A stretch of DNA of 64,000 nucleotides from Tranquillimonas rosea (GTDB lineage Bacteria; Pseudomonadota; Alphaproteobacteria; Rhodobacterales; Rhodobacteraceae). The position numbers and the translations under genes were made by a program. Position 1 is the stretch's first letter. Each line of letters begins with the position of its first letter. The notes beneath the pieces were generated by a model. The model did no database searches. It was not told the origin of the DNA and saw only the letters and a program-made list of their open reading frames with translations. The DNA is taken from positions 1 to 64,000 of the forward strand of contig NZ_FOGU01000010.1 of assembly GCF_900111315.1 (NCBI RefSeq). The letters run 5' to 3'. This document shows positions 36,666 through 45,108 of the stretch, piece after piece.

Positions 36666-37963
36666 CAGACGGCTCCCGTACGCTTGCGGTAGATGATGTC
36701 GATCAGCACGGCAAAGACCAGCACGGCGCCGACCACGATGTTTTGCAGGGGCGCGTCGACGCCGACCATCGCCATGCCCGATTGCAGCGACTGCATGATC
36801 AGCGCGCCCAGGATGGCGCCATAGATCGTGCCGATGCCGCCGGACAGGGCCGTGCCGCCGATGACCGCCGCGGCGATAACCCGCAGCTCGTCCAGCGTGC
36901 CGATGTCGTTGGAGTGGAAGGACAGGCGCGCCGAGGCGACCATGCCGGCCAGCGCGCAGAGCGCACCCATGATGGCGAAGACCTTGACGGTCAGCAGGCG
37001 GGTGTTGATCCCCGACAGCTCGGCCGCGTCCGGGTTGCCGCCGGTGGCGAAGATGTAGCGCCCCAGCCGCGTGCGGCGGGCCACGACGGTCATCACCACG
37101 GCGACGCCGATCAGCAGCAGGACCGAGTAGGGCACGCCGTAGGCGGCGGTATAGCCGTCGGGCATCGTCTCGCCGCGCGCCTCGAACTGGCGCTCCAGCC
37201 GCGGTCCGGGAATCTGGTACGAGTTCAGGATCCACACGAAGCCCAGGATCACGGCGATGATCACCGTGGCGACGAGCATCTCGGCCCAGATCGGCTTGAC
37301 CGGGAACTTGTGCGCGATCTTCGCGCGCCGACCGTTCCAGATCGCGTAGAGCGCGCCGAGCACGGCGATGAGTCCGAGAATCCAGCTTCCCGTCTCGCCC
37401 AGCGTGCCGCTGATCCCGCCCAGGTCAACATAGGTCTCGTCGAGCGGGCCGATGGTCTGGCCGTTGGTGAGGTACCAGGCGACGTTGCGCCAGACGAGCA
37501 GGCCGCCGAGCGTGACGATGAAGGCGGGGATCCCGAGGTACCCCACCAGATAGCCGTGGAACGACCCGATCAGCGCACCGACGAGCAGTCCGACGACAAT
37601 GGTGATCGGTGCGATCAGCGGGCTGCCCAGCTCGAGCCCGAGCCAGCCGGGAAGGACGGCCGTCTGCATCATGGCCATCGTGGCCGAGCAGGTGGCCAGC
37701 AGCGAGCCGACCGAAAGATCGATGTGGCGGGTGACGATGATGAAGACCATGCCCGTGGCCATGATCGCCACGCTGACGGTCTGGATCGTCAGATTGAATA
37801 TGTTGCGTGCGGTCAGGAAACGCCCATCGGTGACGATGTTGAAGGCGATGCAGACCAGGATGAAGGCGCCGATCATGCCCAGAAGCCGCGTATCGAGCTC
37901 GAGCGTCTCGATGAAGCCGCGCTTCTTCGGGGATGTGGTCGCCTGAGAGGCTGTATCGGTCAT
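36665..37963 (-). CDS. xylH: sugar ABC transporter permease (XylH-like)
   Basis: A 432-residue, roughly 10-14-helix permease of the ribose/xylose BPD_transp_2 family. Typical stretches are [19 protein letters not shown], the EAA-like [52 protein letters not shown] and [30 protein letters not shown]. Length over 400 residues is characteristic of XylH rather than RbsC. It sits between the binding protein and the ATPase. Confidence 0.93.
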   Translation of the reverse strand: MTDTASQATTSPKKRGFIETLELDTRLLGMIGAFILVCIAFNIVTDGRFLTARNIFNLTIQTVSVAIMATGMVFIIVTRHIDLSVGSLLATCSATMAMMQTAVLPGWLGLELGSPLIAPITIVVGLLVGALIGSFHGYLVGYLGIPAFIVTLGGLLVWRNVAWYLTNGQTIGPLDETYVDLGGISGTLGETGSWILGLIAVLGALYAIWNGRRAKIAHKFPVKPIWAEMLVATVIIAVILGFVWILNSYQIPGPRLERQFEARGETMPDGYTAAYGVPYSVLLLIGVAVVMTVVARRTRLGRYIFATGGNPDAAELSGINTRLLTVKVFAIMGALCALAGMVASARLSFHSNDIGTLDELRVIAAAVIGGTALSGGIGTIYGAILGALIMQSLQSGMAMVGVDAPLQNIVVGAVLVFAVLIDIIYRKRTGAV

Positions 37964-38065
37964 TGGGGGAACTCCGGAGGGAGACGCGCCGGAGACGGGC
38001 GGCGGCGCTGGCTGCTGCGGCGGCCCCGTCGTCCGGGGCCGCCGCGATGATGCGGTATCAGGCGA

Positions 38066-39094
38066 TCAGTTGCAGGGCGCGGGGCCGTTCTCGACGCCCT
38101 GGCACAGCGCTTCCTGGCTGATCCAGCCGGCGTCGACGATGACGTCCAGGTTGTCCTGCGTGATCGGCACCGGCTCGAGGAACTCGGCCCACAGCGTCGT
38201 GCCCGCCGGCGAGGTCCACTCTTCGGCGCCCTCGACTTCGCTCATCTCGGTGCCGCCGGCCAGTTCGATGGCGATTTCGGCGGCCCGCTTGCCCAGGTCG
38301 CGGCTGTCCTTCCAGACGCTGACGGTCTGGGTGCCCTGCGCGATACGGTTCAGCGCGGCGTGGTCGGCGTCCTGGCCCGAGACCGGGATGCCCTGCATGC
38401 CCTGGGCCCGCAGCGCGGCGACGGCGCCACCGGCGGTGCCGTCGTTCGAAGCGACGACGGCGTCGACCGCGTTGCCCTCGGCGGTCAGTATCTGCTCCAT
38501 GTTGCGCTGCGCGTTCGCGGGCAGCCAGCCGTCGGTGTAGGCTTCGCCGACGATGGTGATGTCACCGGCGTCGATCGCTTCCTGCAGCACTTCCTGCTGG
38601 CCGCCGCGCAGGAAATCCGCGTTGGGGTCGGTGGGCGAGCCCTTGATCATCACGTAGTTGCCCTCGGGCTGCGCCTCGAGGATGGCGCGGGCCTGCATCC
38701 GGCCGACCTCGATGTTGTCGAAGGTCAGGTAGAAGGCGCGGTCGTCCTCGATCAGGCGGTCATAGGCGATGACCGGGATGCCCTCGTCGGCGGCGGCGGT
38801 GACCGCCGGCTGGATCGCCTGGGCGTCCTGCGCCAGGATGATCAGCGCGTCGACGCCCTGTGCGATGAGCGATTCGATGTCCGAGAGCTGCTTTGCAGAG
38901 GACGACTGCGCGTCGGACGAGACATATTCGGCACCGGCCTCGTCGAGCGCCGAGACGATCGCGGCCTCGTCGGTCTTCCACCGCTCTTCCTGGAAGTTCG
39001 ACCAGCTTACGCCGACGGTCATGTCGTCCTGCGCGAACGCGACCGACGTAAGCGACGTGGACAGCGCGGCGGCTGCCATGAGTGTAAGACGCAT
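38066..39094 (-). CDS. xylF: D-xylose ABC transporter substrate-binding protein (XylF-like)
   Basis: A 342-residue periplasmic binding protein with signal peptide [21 protein letters not shown]. The type I fold shows [19 protein letters not shown], the sequence [40 protein letters not shown] and [28 protein letters not shown], close to the xylose-binding subgroup. First gene of the transporter operon, with GGGAGGA upstream and an inverted repeat just beyond it. Divergent from the ROK regulator. Confidence 0.92.
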   Translation of the reverse strand: MRLTLMAAAALSTSLTSVAFAQDDMTVGVSWSNFQEERWKTDEAAIVSALDEAGAEYVSSDAQSSSAKQLSDIESLIAQGVDALIILAQDAQAIQPAVTAAADEGIPVIAYDRLIEDDRAFYLTFDNIEVGRMQARAILEAQPEGNYVMIKGSPTDPNADFLRGGQQEVLQEAIDAGDITIVGEAYTDGWLPANAQRNMEQILTAEGNAVDAVVASNDGTAGGAVAALRAQGMQGIPVSGQDADHAALNRIAQGTQTVSVWKDSRDLGKRAAEIAIELAGGTEMSEVEGAEEWTSPAGTTLWAEFLEPVPITQDNLDVIVDAGWISQEALCQGVENGPAPCN

Positions 39095-39110
39095 TGTATC
39101 CTCCCATAAT

Positions 39111-39133
39111 ACTGCCGCCGTCTATGCGGCAGT
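39111..39133 (-). promoter_or_regulatory. inverted repeat immediately upstream of xylF
   Basis: ACTGCCGC (39111-39118) and GCGGCAGT (39126-39133) form a perfect 8-base inverted repeat with a 7-base centre, just before the xylF ribosome site. It could be an operator or an mRNA hairpin modulating xylF translation. Confidence 0.5.
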
Positions 39134-39179
39134 CAGTTGCATCATGCGCCAAGGAGCATGGCTCCATTAATTTCATCTG

Positions 39180-39197
39180 TCAAAATAAATAGTTTGA
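39180..39197. promoter_or_regulatory. AT-rich inverted repeat in the xylF/ROK divergent region
   Basis: TCAAA-ATAAATAG-TTTGA lies midway between the divergent genes in the only AT-rich patch of this intergenic region. ROK-family regulators often bind AT-rich inverted repeats, so this is the best candidate operator. Its role is inferred. Confidence 0.45.
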
Positions 39198-39287
39198 ATC
39201 GCGCCGGGATTTTCCTAGCATGACCTGAAAGCTTCCGCAGTGACGCCGCTCAAAGCAGCGCCGCGTGTATGAGGGCCGGTATTTACT

Positions 39288-40595
39288 ATGGCCGACGAAA
39301 TAATTTGCACGCGCGATGGCGGCTCCGACTGGGGCGGCGGGGCCCGGCCCGGTTGCGGACCCCTGCGGCCCGTGCGGCCGGGCGGCGAGGACGGCGCGGT
39401 GCCGCTGCGGCAGCAGATCTTCGAGGCCGTGCGCGCCGAAGGCACGATGAGCCGCGTCGAGGCGGCGCGGAACCTGGGCGTCAGCCCCGGCTCGGTGACG
39501 GCGGCCACGACCGAGCTGATCGCGACCGGCTATCTCGAAGAGGTCGCCGCGCCGCCGCGCGATTCCGAGGCGCCCCGCGGCCGGCCCCCCGTGGCGCTGG
39601 CCGTGCGGCCGGGCGCCGGGGTCGTCGCCGGAATCAAGATCTCGTCGGCCGGTCATTCCGCCGTGCTGCAGGACTTCGCGGGCGGACAGATCGCCGATCA
39701 CGCGGTGCCGTGGTCCGGACGCCGGCTGAGCGAGGCGGAGGTGCTGGAGCAGGTCGCGCTGATGCTGGACGGCGTGCTCGCGAATGCGGGGCTGTCGCGC
39801 TCGGACATCCTGGCCGTCGGGCTGGGTGTGCCGGGCTTCATCGACGGCGAGGCCGGGATCGCGCTCTGGTCGCCGCTGATCGAGGGGGCGGACCTGAACT
39901 TGCGCGACTGCGTGGCCGAGCGCCTGGGGGTCCCGGTCATCATCGACAACGATGCCAACCTCCTGACCCTGGCCGAGCTGTGGTTCGGCGACGGGCGGGC
40001 GGTGTCGAACTTTGCGGTCGTGACGATCGAGCATGGCGTCGGCATGGGGCTGGTGTTGAACAATCGGCTTTACCGGGGCGCGCGGGGGCTGGGCACCGAG
40101 CTGGGGCACACCAAGGTGCAGCTCGACGGCGCGCTGTGCCGGTGCGGGCAGCGGGGCTGTCTGGAAGCCTACGTTGCCGACTATGCGCTCGTCCGCGAGG
40201 CGTCGACGGCGCTGGACTGGCAGGCGACCGCGGGCGTGCCGTCGAACGTGCTGCTGGCGCGGCTCTATGACCGGGCAAAGGCCGGGAACGTCGCCGCGAG
40301 GTCGATCTTCCGGCGGGCGGGGCGATACCTGGCCGTGGGGCTGGCCAATGTCGTGAACCTGTTCGACCCCGAGATGATCATCCTGTCCGGGGAGCGGCTG
40401 GAATACGATTTCCTGTACGCGGACGAAGTTCTCGGAGAGATGGAGGCGATCGCGATCCGTGTCGACCGTCCGGCCCCGCGGGTCGAGATCCATGCCTGGG
40501 GCGACCTGATCTGGGCTCGCGGCGCGGCGGCGCTCGCGCTGAGCTATGTCACCTCGGAACGGCTGGGCGCGTCGGGGGCGCTGTCGGAGACATGA
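39288..40595 (+). CDS. ROK family transcriptional regulator
   Basis: A 435-residue regulator. The N-terminal winged helix (LRQQIFEAVRAEGTMSRVEAARNLGVSPGSVTAATTELI) covers about residues 40-80. The ROK sugar-kinase-like domain shows ILAVGLGVPGFIDGEAGI, IIDNDANLLTLAELWFG and the zinc motif GHTKVQLDGALCRCGQRGCLEAY. The position divergent from xylFHG and xylB makes it the likely xylose-responsive (XylR-type) regulator. Its last four bases overlap the next gene's start. Confidence 0.9.
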   Translation: MADEIICTRDGGSDWGGGARPGCGPLRPVRPGGEDGAVPLRQQIFEAVRAEGTMSRVEAARNLGVSPGSVTAATTELIATGYLEEVAAPPRDSEAPRGRPPVALAVRPGAGVVAGIKISSAGHSAVLQDFAGGQIADHAVPWSGRRLSEAEVLEQVALMLDGVLANAGLSRSDILAVGLGVPGFIDGEAGIALWSPLIEGADLNLRDCVAERLGVPVIIDNDANLLTLAELWFGDGRAVSNFAVVTIEHGVGMGLVLNNRLYRGARGLGTELGHTKVQLDGALCRCGQRGCLEAYVADYALVREASTALDWQATAGVPSNVLLARLYDRAKAGNVAARSIFRRAGRYLAVGLANVVNLFDPEMIILSGERLEYDFLYADEVLGEMEAIAIRVDRPAPRVEIHAWGDLIWARGAAALALSYVTSERLGASGALSET

Positions 40596-42127
40596 TGCGT
40601 GGGGTCGCCGTCCTGCTTCTGACCGCCGGACCCGCGCTGGCTGGGGGGCCGGTCTTCGAGGATGCCTCGGCCGTCCTGCCGCACCACGTCTATTCCGGCG
40701 GGTGGGAGCATTTCGTCGGCGGGGGCGTCGCGGTGTTCGACTGCTCGGGCGATGGCCGGCCCGAGATCTTTGCCGCTGGCGGCGCGGCACCCGCGCAGCT
40801 TTTCAGGAACATCTCGGAGCAGGGCACGCTCGCCTTCGAGACGGCCGAGATCCCGGAGCTGACCGGCGTGACCGGCGCGTGGCCGATCGACCTGGACGGG
40901 GACGGGCCGCTCGACCTCGTGGTGTTGCGCGCCGGGCCGAACGTGATCCTGCGCGGCACCGGCGACTGCCACTTCGAGGACGCGACGGACCGTTTCGGTC
41001 TGGCCCCGCGGGACGACTGGTCGACCGCCTTTGCCGCGACGTGGGAAGAGGGGCGCGAGCTGCCGACGCTGGCCATCGGAAACTACGTCGACCGGGACGA
41101 TCCCGAGGGTCCGTTCGGCACCTGCGACGACAATTTGCTCTATCGCGGCGACGGCGCGCGCTATGAGGCGCCCGAGATCCTGTCGCCGGGCTATTGCGCG
41201 CTGTCGATGCTGATCTCGGACTGGGCGCGGACGGGGCGGCGCGACCTGCGAATCTCGAACGACCGGCACTATTACGTCTCGGGCGGTTACGAGCAGATGT
41301 GGCGGCTGGACGAGATGCGCGAGCTGGGCGACGAGAGCGGATGGGACAAGGTCTCAATCTGGGGAATGGGCATTGCCAGCCGCGACATCACCGGCGACGG
41401 CCGGCCCGAGGTGATGCTGACCTCGATGGGGGACCAACTGCTTCAGATCGCCGAGCCGGGCGGCACGTACACGGCGGCGCCCTACGAGATCGGCACCTAT
41501 GCGCAGCGCCCCTTCGTCGGCGACGATGGACGGCCCTCGACCGGGTGGCACGCCGAGTGGGGCGACGTGAACAACGACGGCCGGTCGGACCTGTTCATCG
41601 CCAAGGGCAATGTCGACCAGATGCCCTCGAACGCGGCCCGCGACCCCAACAACCTGCTGATCCAGGGGGCCGACGGCACCTTCGTCGAGGCAGCGGCAGA
41701 GGCCGGCGTGGCGGCGACCGAGCGGGCGCGGGGCGCCGCGCTTGCCGATTTCGACCGGGACGGGCGCCTGGACCTGGTCGTCGTCAACCGCCGGGCGCCG
41801 ATGGAGCTGTATCGCAATGCCGGCGCCGCGGGCGGCTGGCTGCAACTCTCGCTGTCCGCGCCGCCGCCCAACACGCGTGCCGTGGGCGCGTGGATCGAGC
41901 TGCGTCTGCCGGACGGGAGCGTTCAGGCCCGTGAGGTCACCGTCGGTGGCGGACATGGCGGCGGTCAGGCGGGGCCGCACCACTTCGGTCTCGGCGCGGC
42001 GGAGGAGGTGGACCTGCGGATCATCCAGCCTGACGGTCGCGCGACGGAGTGGGTGCAGGTCGAGGCAGGGCAGCGCCTTGAGGCGGTGCTGGGCCCCGAC
42101 AACCTGTCGCTGACACCCGCGGACTAA
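40592..42127 (+). CDS. CRTAC1-type FG-GAP/ASPIC-UnbV repeat protein, exported
   Basis: A 511-residue secreted protein with signal MMRGVAVLLLTAGPALAG. The body is made of FG-GAP/VCBS beta-propeller blades with calcium-loop motifs of the D.DGDG/DxNNDG type (FDCSGDGRPEIF, IDLDGDGPLDLV, DITGDGRPEVML, DVNNDGRSDLFI, DFDRDGRLDLVVV). The end is an ASPIC/UnbV domain (GAWIELRLPDGSVQAREV ... HHFGLGAAEEVDL). The start overlaps the ROK stop (ATGA). Its 3' end overlaps the stop of the convergent dihaem peroxidase. Likely periplasmic or surface-located; ligand unknown. Confidence 0.85.
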   Translation: MMRGVAVLLLTAGPALAGGPVFEDASAVLPHHVYSGGWEHFVGGGVAVFDCSGDGRPEIFAAGGAAPAQLFRNISEQGTLAFETAEIPELTGVTGAWPIDLDGDGPLDLVVLRAGPNVILRGTGDCHFEDATDRFGLAPRDDWSTAFAATWEEGRELPTLAIGNYVDRDDPEGPFGTCDDNLLYRGDGARYEAPEILSPGYCALSMLISDWARTGRRDLRISNDRHYYVSGGYEQMWRLDEMRELGDESGWDKVSIWGMGIASRDITGDGRPEVMLTSMGDQLLQIAEPGGTYTAAPYEIGTYAQRPFVGDDGRPSTGWHAEWGDVNNDGRSDLFIAKGNVDQMPSNAARDPNNLLIQGADGTFVEAAAEAGVAATERARGAALADFDRDGRLDLVVVNRRAPMELYRNAGAAGGWLQLSLSAPPPNTRAVGAWIELRLPDGSVQAREVTVGGGHGGGQAGPHHFGLGAAEEVDLRIIQPDGRATEWVQVEAGQRLEAVLGPDNLSLTPAD

Positions 42128-43440
42128 CGGTCGAGCGGCAGGCCGCTCGGGACGCTCTCCGGCACGCCCATCCGCCCCCGCAGCGCGACGGGATCGGTCA
42201 GGCTGTTCAGAAACGCCTCGATCTCGGCAAGCTCGGTGTCGCTCAAGGGGATGGGAGCCAGTTCCACCGCAGCACGGATAGCCGCCCGTTCCTCGGCATT
42301 GGCGAGCGGGGCGAAGGCATCGCCGTGGCCGATCCCGTCGGGCAGGTCGACCAGCGGCTCATAGGCGGCCTCGCCGGCCCTCGGGTCGATATGGTGGCGC
42401 AGGAAGCCGGCGAGGGTCGGGAAGGCGCCGGAATGGCCGTAGGGGCCGGTTTTGGCGACGTTGCGCAGCGATGGTGTGCGGAAACGGTACGCATCTGCCG
42501 GATCCCCGGTGACGCGCATGCGCCCGATATCCTTCTGGTGACGCTCGAACCGGGCGGCCTTGCCGGGGCCGAATTGCGGCACGCCCATCGCGTGGAACCC
42601 GTGGTCGGTCTGGAACGGGCCGGAATGGCAGTCGGCGCAGCCCGCTGGCCCGTAAAACAGCTCCATGCCCCGCGCCGCCGCTCCCTCCAGCGGCGCCTTG
42701 ACCCGCAGGTGGGCGTCGAAGGGAGAGTCGTCGCTGCGCCATTCGACGGCGATGAAGGAGGCAATCGCGTTGGAAATGTCGGTGAAGGCGATGTCGCGCC
42801 GGGCGGCGATGTCGGGGTAGGCCGCGCGGAACATCGCGCCATAGGCGTCGATCGCCGCGACGCGGTCCGACAGCAGGTCCCAGGCGCCACCCTCGCCGGT
42901 GATCCGGCCCATGCGGACGGCCTGCGACACGTCGTTCTCCGAGTAATGGCCGGCCATCTCGTCCTGACTGAGCACGGGGAACATCGTCTGCGCCGACAGC
43001 ACGCCCGAGAAGCCGATTAGCATCTCGTCTTCCATCGGGGTACGCATGCCCGAGGGGCGGGTCGCGTCGACCTCGACACGGCCGTCGTGGAACATCCGGG
43101 TGAACTCGGCGGCGCCGAGATTGAAGAGGGCGGGCGCGTTGCGCGGGATGCGCTCTTCGGGCGGGTTCTCGGGGTCGACATGCCGCTCGGGGCCCAGCCC
43201 GATGCCCCCCTCGCCGATCCCCAGCGGCAGGCCGTCCGCGGTGGCGAAGCGCGGGTGATGGCATGTCGCGCACGATATGTTGCGGTTGCCCGACAGGATC
43301 GGATCGTAGAACAGCGCGCGGCCCAGCTCGGCCTCGGCGCTCGACACCTCGGGGAAGGCCGCGTCCGACACGGGCGGCGGCAGCTCGCCCGCCGTCGCGG
43401 CGGTCGCGGCGCAGATGGCGACAAGGCTCGTCAGGCGCAT
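42124..43440 (-). CDS. dihaem cytochrome c peroxidase / MauG-family protein
   Basis: A 438-residue periplasmic dihaem protein: signal MRLTSLVAICAATAATAG, first haem motif CATCHHP near residue 55, second CADCHSGPF near 263. Conserved peroxidase/MauG text includes RALFYDPILSGNRNISC, GCADCHSGPFQTDHGFHAMGVPQ, FRTPSLRNVAKTGPYGHSG and TLAGFLRHH. The start at 43440 has GGGAGGA upstream. MauG-like members modify partner proteins, while classical members reduce H2O2. The convergent CRTAC1 gene, sharing the stop region (42124-42127), is a candidate partner. Confidence 0.88.
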   Translation of the reverse strand: MRLTSLVAICAATAATAGELPPPVSDAAFPEVSSAEAELGRALFYDPILSGNRNISCATCHHPRFATADGLPLGIGEGGIGLGPERHVDPENPPEERIPRNAPALFNLGAAEFTRMFHDGRVEVDATRPSGMRTPMEDEMLIGFSGVLSAQTMFPVLSQDEMAGHYSENDVSQAVRMGRITGEGGAWDLLSDRVAAIDAYGAMFRAAYPDIAARRDIAFTDISNAIASFIAVEWRSDDSPFDAHLRVKAPLEGAAARGMELFYGPAGCADCHSGPFQTDHGFHAMGVPQFGPGKAARFERHQKDIGRMRVTGDPADAYRFRTPSLRNVAKTGPYGHSGAFPTLAGFLRHHIDPRAGEAAYEPLVDLPDGIGHGDAFAPLANAEERAAIRAAVELAPIPLSDTELAEIEAFLNSLTDPVALRGRMGVPESVPSGLPLDR

Positions 43441-43501
43441 GGTGATCCTCCCGCGGCAAAGGGTGATCGCGCCAGACCGCCAATGCAATCGGCAATCGGC
43501 G

Positions 43502-44092
43502 TTAGATGCCGCGGGTCCGCAAGTGCCGGAAGACGAGCATCATGAAGACCATGCAGACCACCAGCCCGATCAGGTCGCCGAGGGCGTAGAGCACGAGCAC
43601 AGAGAGGAACTGCTCCGACAGGATCAGCCCGCCGAAGATCAGCGTCTGCCCGACCGAGTTGATCACTGAGGACACCGCACCGGCCGCGATCAGGCCCGTC
43701 CAGCGCACCTGCCGGCTGCCGTGACGTCCCAGCGGGGTGTTGAACCTGCGGAAGAGCTCGAAGGTGAGCGGGGCCGAGACGGCGCCCATGAGGATCGAGC
43801 CGAGCAGGACCGGGTGCGTAATCGTCCCGATCGGCGTGGACGAGAAGAGAAGCTCGGCCAAGAACGCGCCAAGGCACAGGGGCAGGGCGGCCAGCCAGCC
43901 CCAGTACCATGTCGCGAGCACGCGAACGCCATGCGGTAGGTAGAGAAGGCTGGCAAAGGCGGTGACATCTCCCAAAAGGCGAGTCTGCAATGGCGTCACG
44001 AGCAGGGCGACCAGGCCGTGACACAGGACGTAGGCCCCGGTGATCACGGCGAAGGGCGCAAGGCGCGGGCGGATGGCGGTAAGGGTGGTCAT
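43502..44092 (-). CDS. multi-pass inner-membrane protein, function unknown
   Basis: A 196-residue protein with about five to six transmembrane helices. Segments include LAPFAVITGAYVLCHGLVALLV, WYWGWLAALPLCLGAFLAELLF, VLLGSILMGAVSAPLTFELF, LIAAGAVSSVINSVGQTLIFGGLIL and LSVLVLYALGDLIGLVVCMVFMMLVF. The layout is reminiscent of a MASE1-type sensor membrane domain without an output domain. Function unknown. Confidence 0.7.
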   Translation of the reverse strand: MTTLTAIRPRLAPFAVITGAYVLCHGLVALLVTPLQTRLLGDVTAFASLLYLPHGVRVLATWYWGWLAALPLCLGAFLAELLFSSTPIGTITHPVLLGSILMGAVSAPLTFELFRRFNTPLGRHGSRQVRWTGLIAAGAVSSVINSVGQTLIFGGLILSEQFLSVLVLYALGDLIGLVVCMVFMMLVFRHLRTRGI

Positions 44093-44142
44093 CGGAGCGC
44101 GACCCTAGCGCGCGGCGTCGGGGCCGCACAGGCCGGGCGTGC

Positions 44143-44475
44143 TCAACCCGTGCCGTCACCCTGTCCGCGTGACGCTGCGGCAACAAGGTCGCTCCGGACG
44201 ACGTAGCGCTTCGTCTTGAAGCCCTTCGCGCGTTTCAGCAGCCCGAGATCGATGAGCGCACGGAGGGTCCTATGAAAGGTCGCCTGCGCCGTCGACCGCA
44301 CGAGGTCGTGGTTCCGGATGGCGTCGGATTCGACGAAATCGCCCGGGCTGTCCGAAAGGTTCCGCGCCGCCAGGAAAACGTCCCGCTCTGTCTCGCTGAG
44401 CGTGTCGATCCCGATGTCCCGTTCCATCTCGCGAAGCATTTTGCGAAGCTCATAAACTGCATCGAGATCAGGCAT
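44143..44475 (-). CDS. small winged-helix regulator-like protein
   Basis: A 110-residue protein with a helical start (LDAVYELRKMLREMERDIGI). A winged-helix region follows (LSETERDVFLAARNLSDSPGDFVESDAIRN ... AQATFHRTLRALIDLGLLKRAKGFKTKRYVV), typical of MarR/IclR-like DNA-binding folds. No ligand domain. It lies upstream of exopolysaccharide genes in divergent orientation, and palindromes occur in the intervening region, so it may regulate them; this is inference. Confidence 0.65.
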   Translation of the reverse strand: MPDLDAVYELRKMLREMERDIGIDTLSETERDVFLAARNLSDSPGDFVESDAIRNHDLVRSTAQATFHRTLRALIDLGLLKRAKGFKTKRYVVRSDLVAAASRGQGDGTG

Positions 44476-44553
44476 CTACGCAACTCGTCATGTAAAATCA
44501 CATCTAAATATCGTATATCAAAAAAACACCGCGGAAGCGAACGGTCAATGAAA

Positions 44554-44568
44554 TTGTCAACTTGACAA
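44554..44568. promoter_or_regulatory. perfect palindrome TTGTCAACTTGACAA
   Basis: Two 7-base arms around a central C, 79 bases upstream of the winged-helix start. The right arm contains TTGACA, which could also be the -35 box for a plus-strand transcript ending at 44700. A related TTGACAA is at 44749-44755. A regulator site is likely. Confidence 0.5.
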
Positions 44569-44596
44569 AATGCTGCGCTACGGCGAAACTCTGTCC

Positions 44597-44700
44597 ATTG
44601 GTTGCCTCGAGAGCGATCTTTCCGTGAGTGGTGTCGTCTCGACAGAAATATTTTTCAATCAGGCGCCTCGGTGACGTGATGTTACCGAGGCGTATTTTTT
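44597..44700 (+). ncRNA. candidate small RNA
   Basis: A strong terminator on the plus strand has no coding gene upstream, so a short non-coding transcript is the simplest explanation. Start is estimated from TTGACA (44562-44567) and a weak -10 (GAAACT at 44585-44590). The predicted RNA is about 100 nt and ends with the terminator hairpin and U-run. No known family was recognised. Confidence 0.3.
44664..44700 (+). terminator. rho-independent terminator without an upstream gene
   Basis: CGCCTCGGTGAC (44664-44675) pairs with GTTACCGAGGCG (44681-44692), a 12-base stem with one G-U pair and a GTGAT loop, followed by TATTTTTT. It is directional for the plus strand. Confidence 0.85.
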
Positions 44701-44952
44701 GCCCGGGCGCACGCGGCAATCCACGTCCTGTCATCAAAGTATGCATTGTTGACAAGCGTCGCCGCTACCGACGGTGATTCGCTCACGGGCTCGCAAAGGG
44801 TCCACGCACGCCATCCGCCGTCTCCCAGGTGGCTCTCAGGCCCCGGTGCGGGATGCTCCGGAAATGCACGATTCCTGCAGTTTTCCCGTGCTGCACTGCC
44901 GCGATGGTGTGTCTTATGTCACGGCTTCGGCAAGTTTCCGCATAGCGTCAAG

Positions 44953-44970
44953 AAAGGGTTCCACCCCTTT
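44953..44970. promoter_or_regulatory. inverted repeat upstream of the dehydratase gene
   Basis: AAAGGG-TTCCAC-CCCTTT, about 140 bases before the start at 45109. Possible operator of the exopolysaccharide genes; no other support. Confidence 0.3.
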
Positions 44971-45108
44971 AACGTCTGTGCTTTAGCTGAAAAGGTACTC
45001 ACACAACCGATCCCGCCGAGCGTCTCATCCTCACAGCGATCTCAAATCACAATGTCGTCGATCGGGTGCCCGTTGCATCCGTCGGGGTCGCGTAAAGAAC
45101 GGTCCTGA

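Larger units (their letters stand above)
44476..45108. other. 633-base intergenic region rich in palindromes
   Basis: No convincing protein-coding frame was found. It contains an AT-rich patch at 44490-44530 (ATATCGTATATC), the palindrome TTGTCAACTTGACAA (44554-44568) and a plus-strand terminator (44664-44700) with no gene before it. A second half-site TTGACAA lies at 44749-44755 and an inverted repeat AAAGGG/CCCTTT at 44953-44970. The dehydratase gene starts at 45109. Confidence 0.7.

Noticed and set aside
44746-45108. A 120-residue plus-strand open frame upstream of the dehydratase
   Set aside because: No ribosome site, no family, atypical amino-acid composition, and it overlaps likely regulatory repeats.
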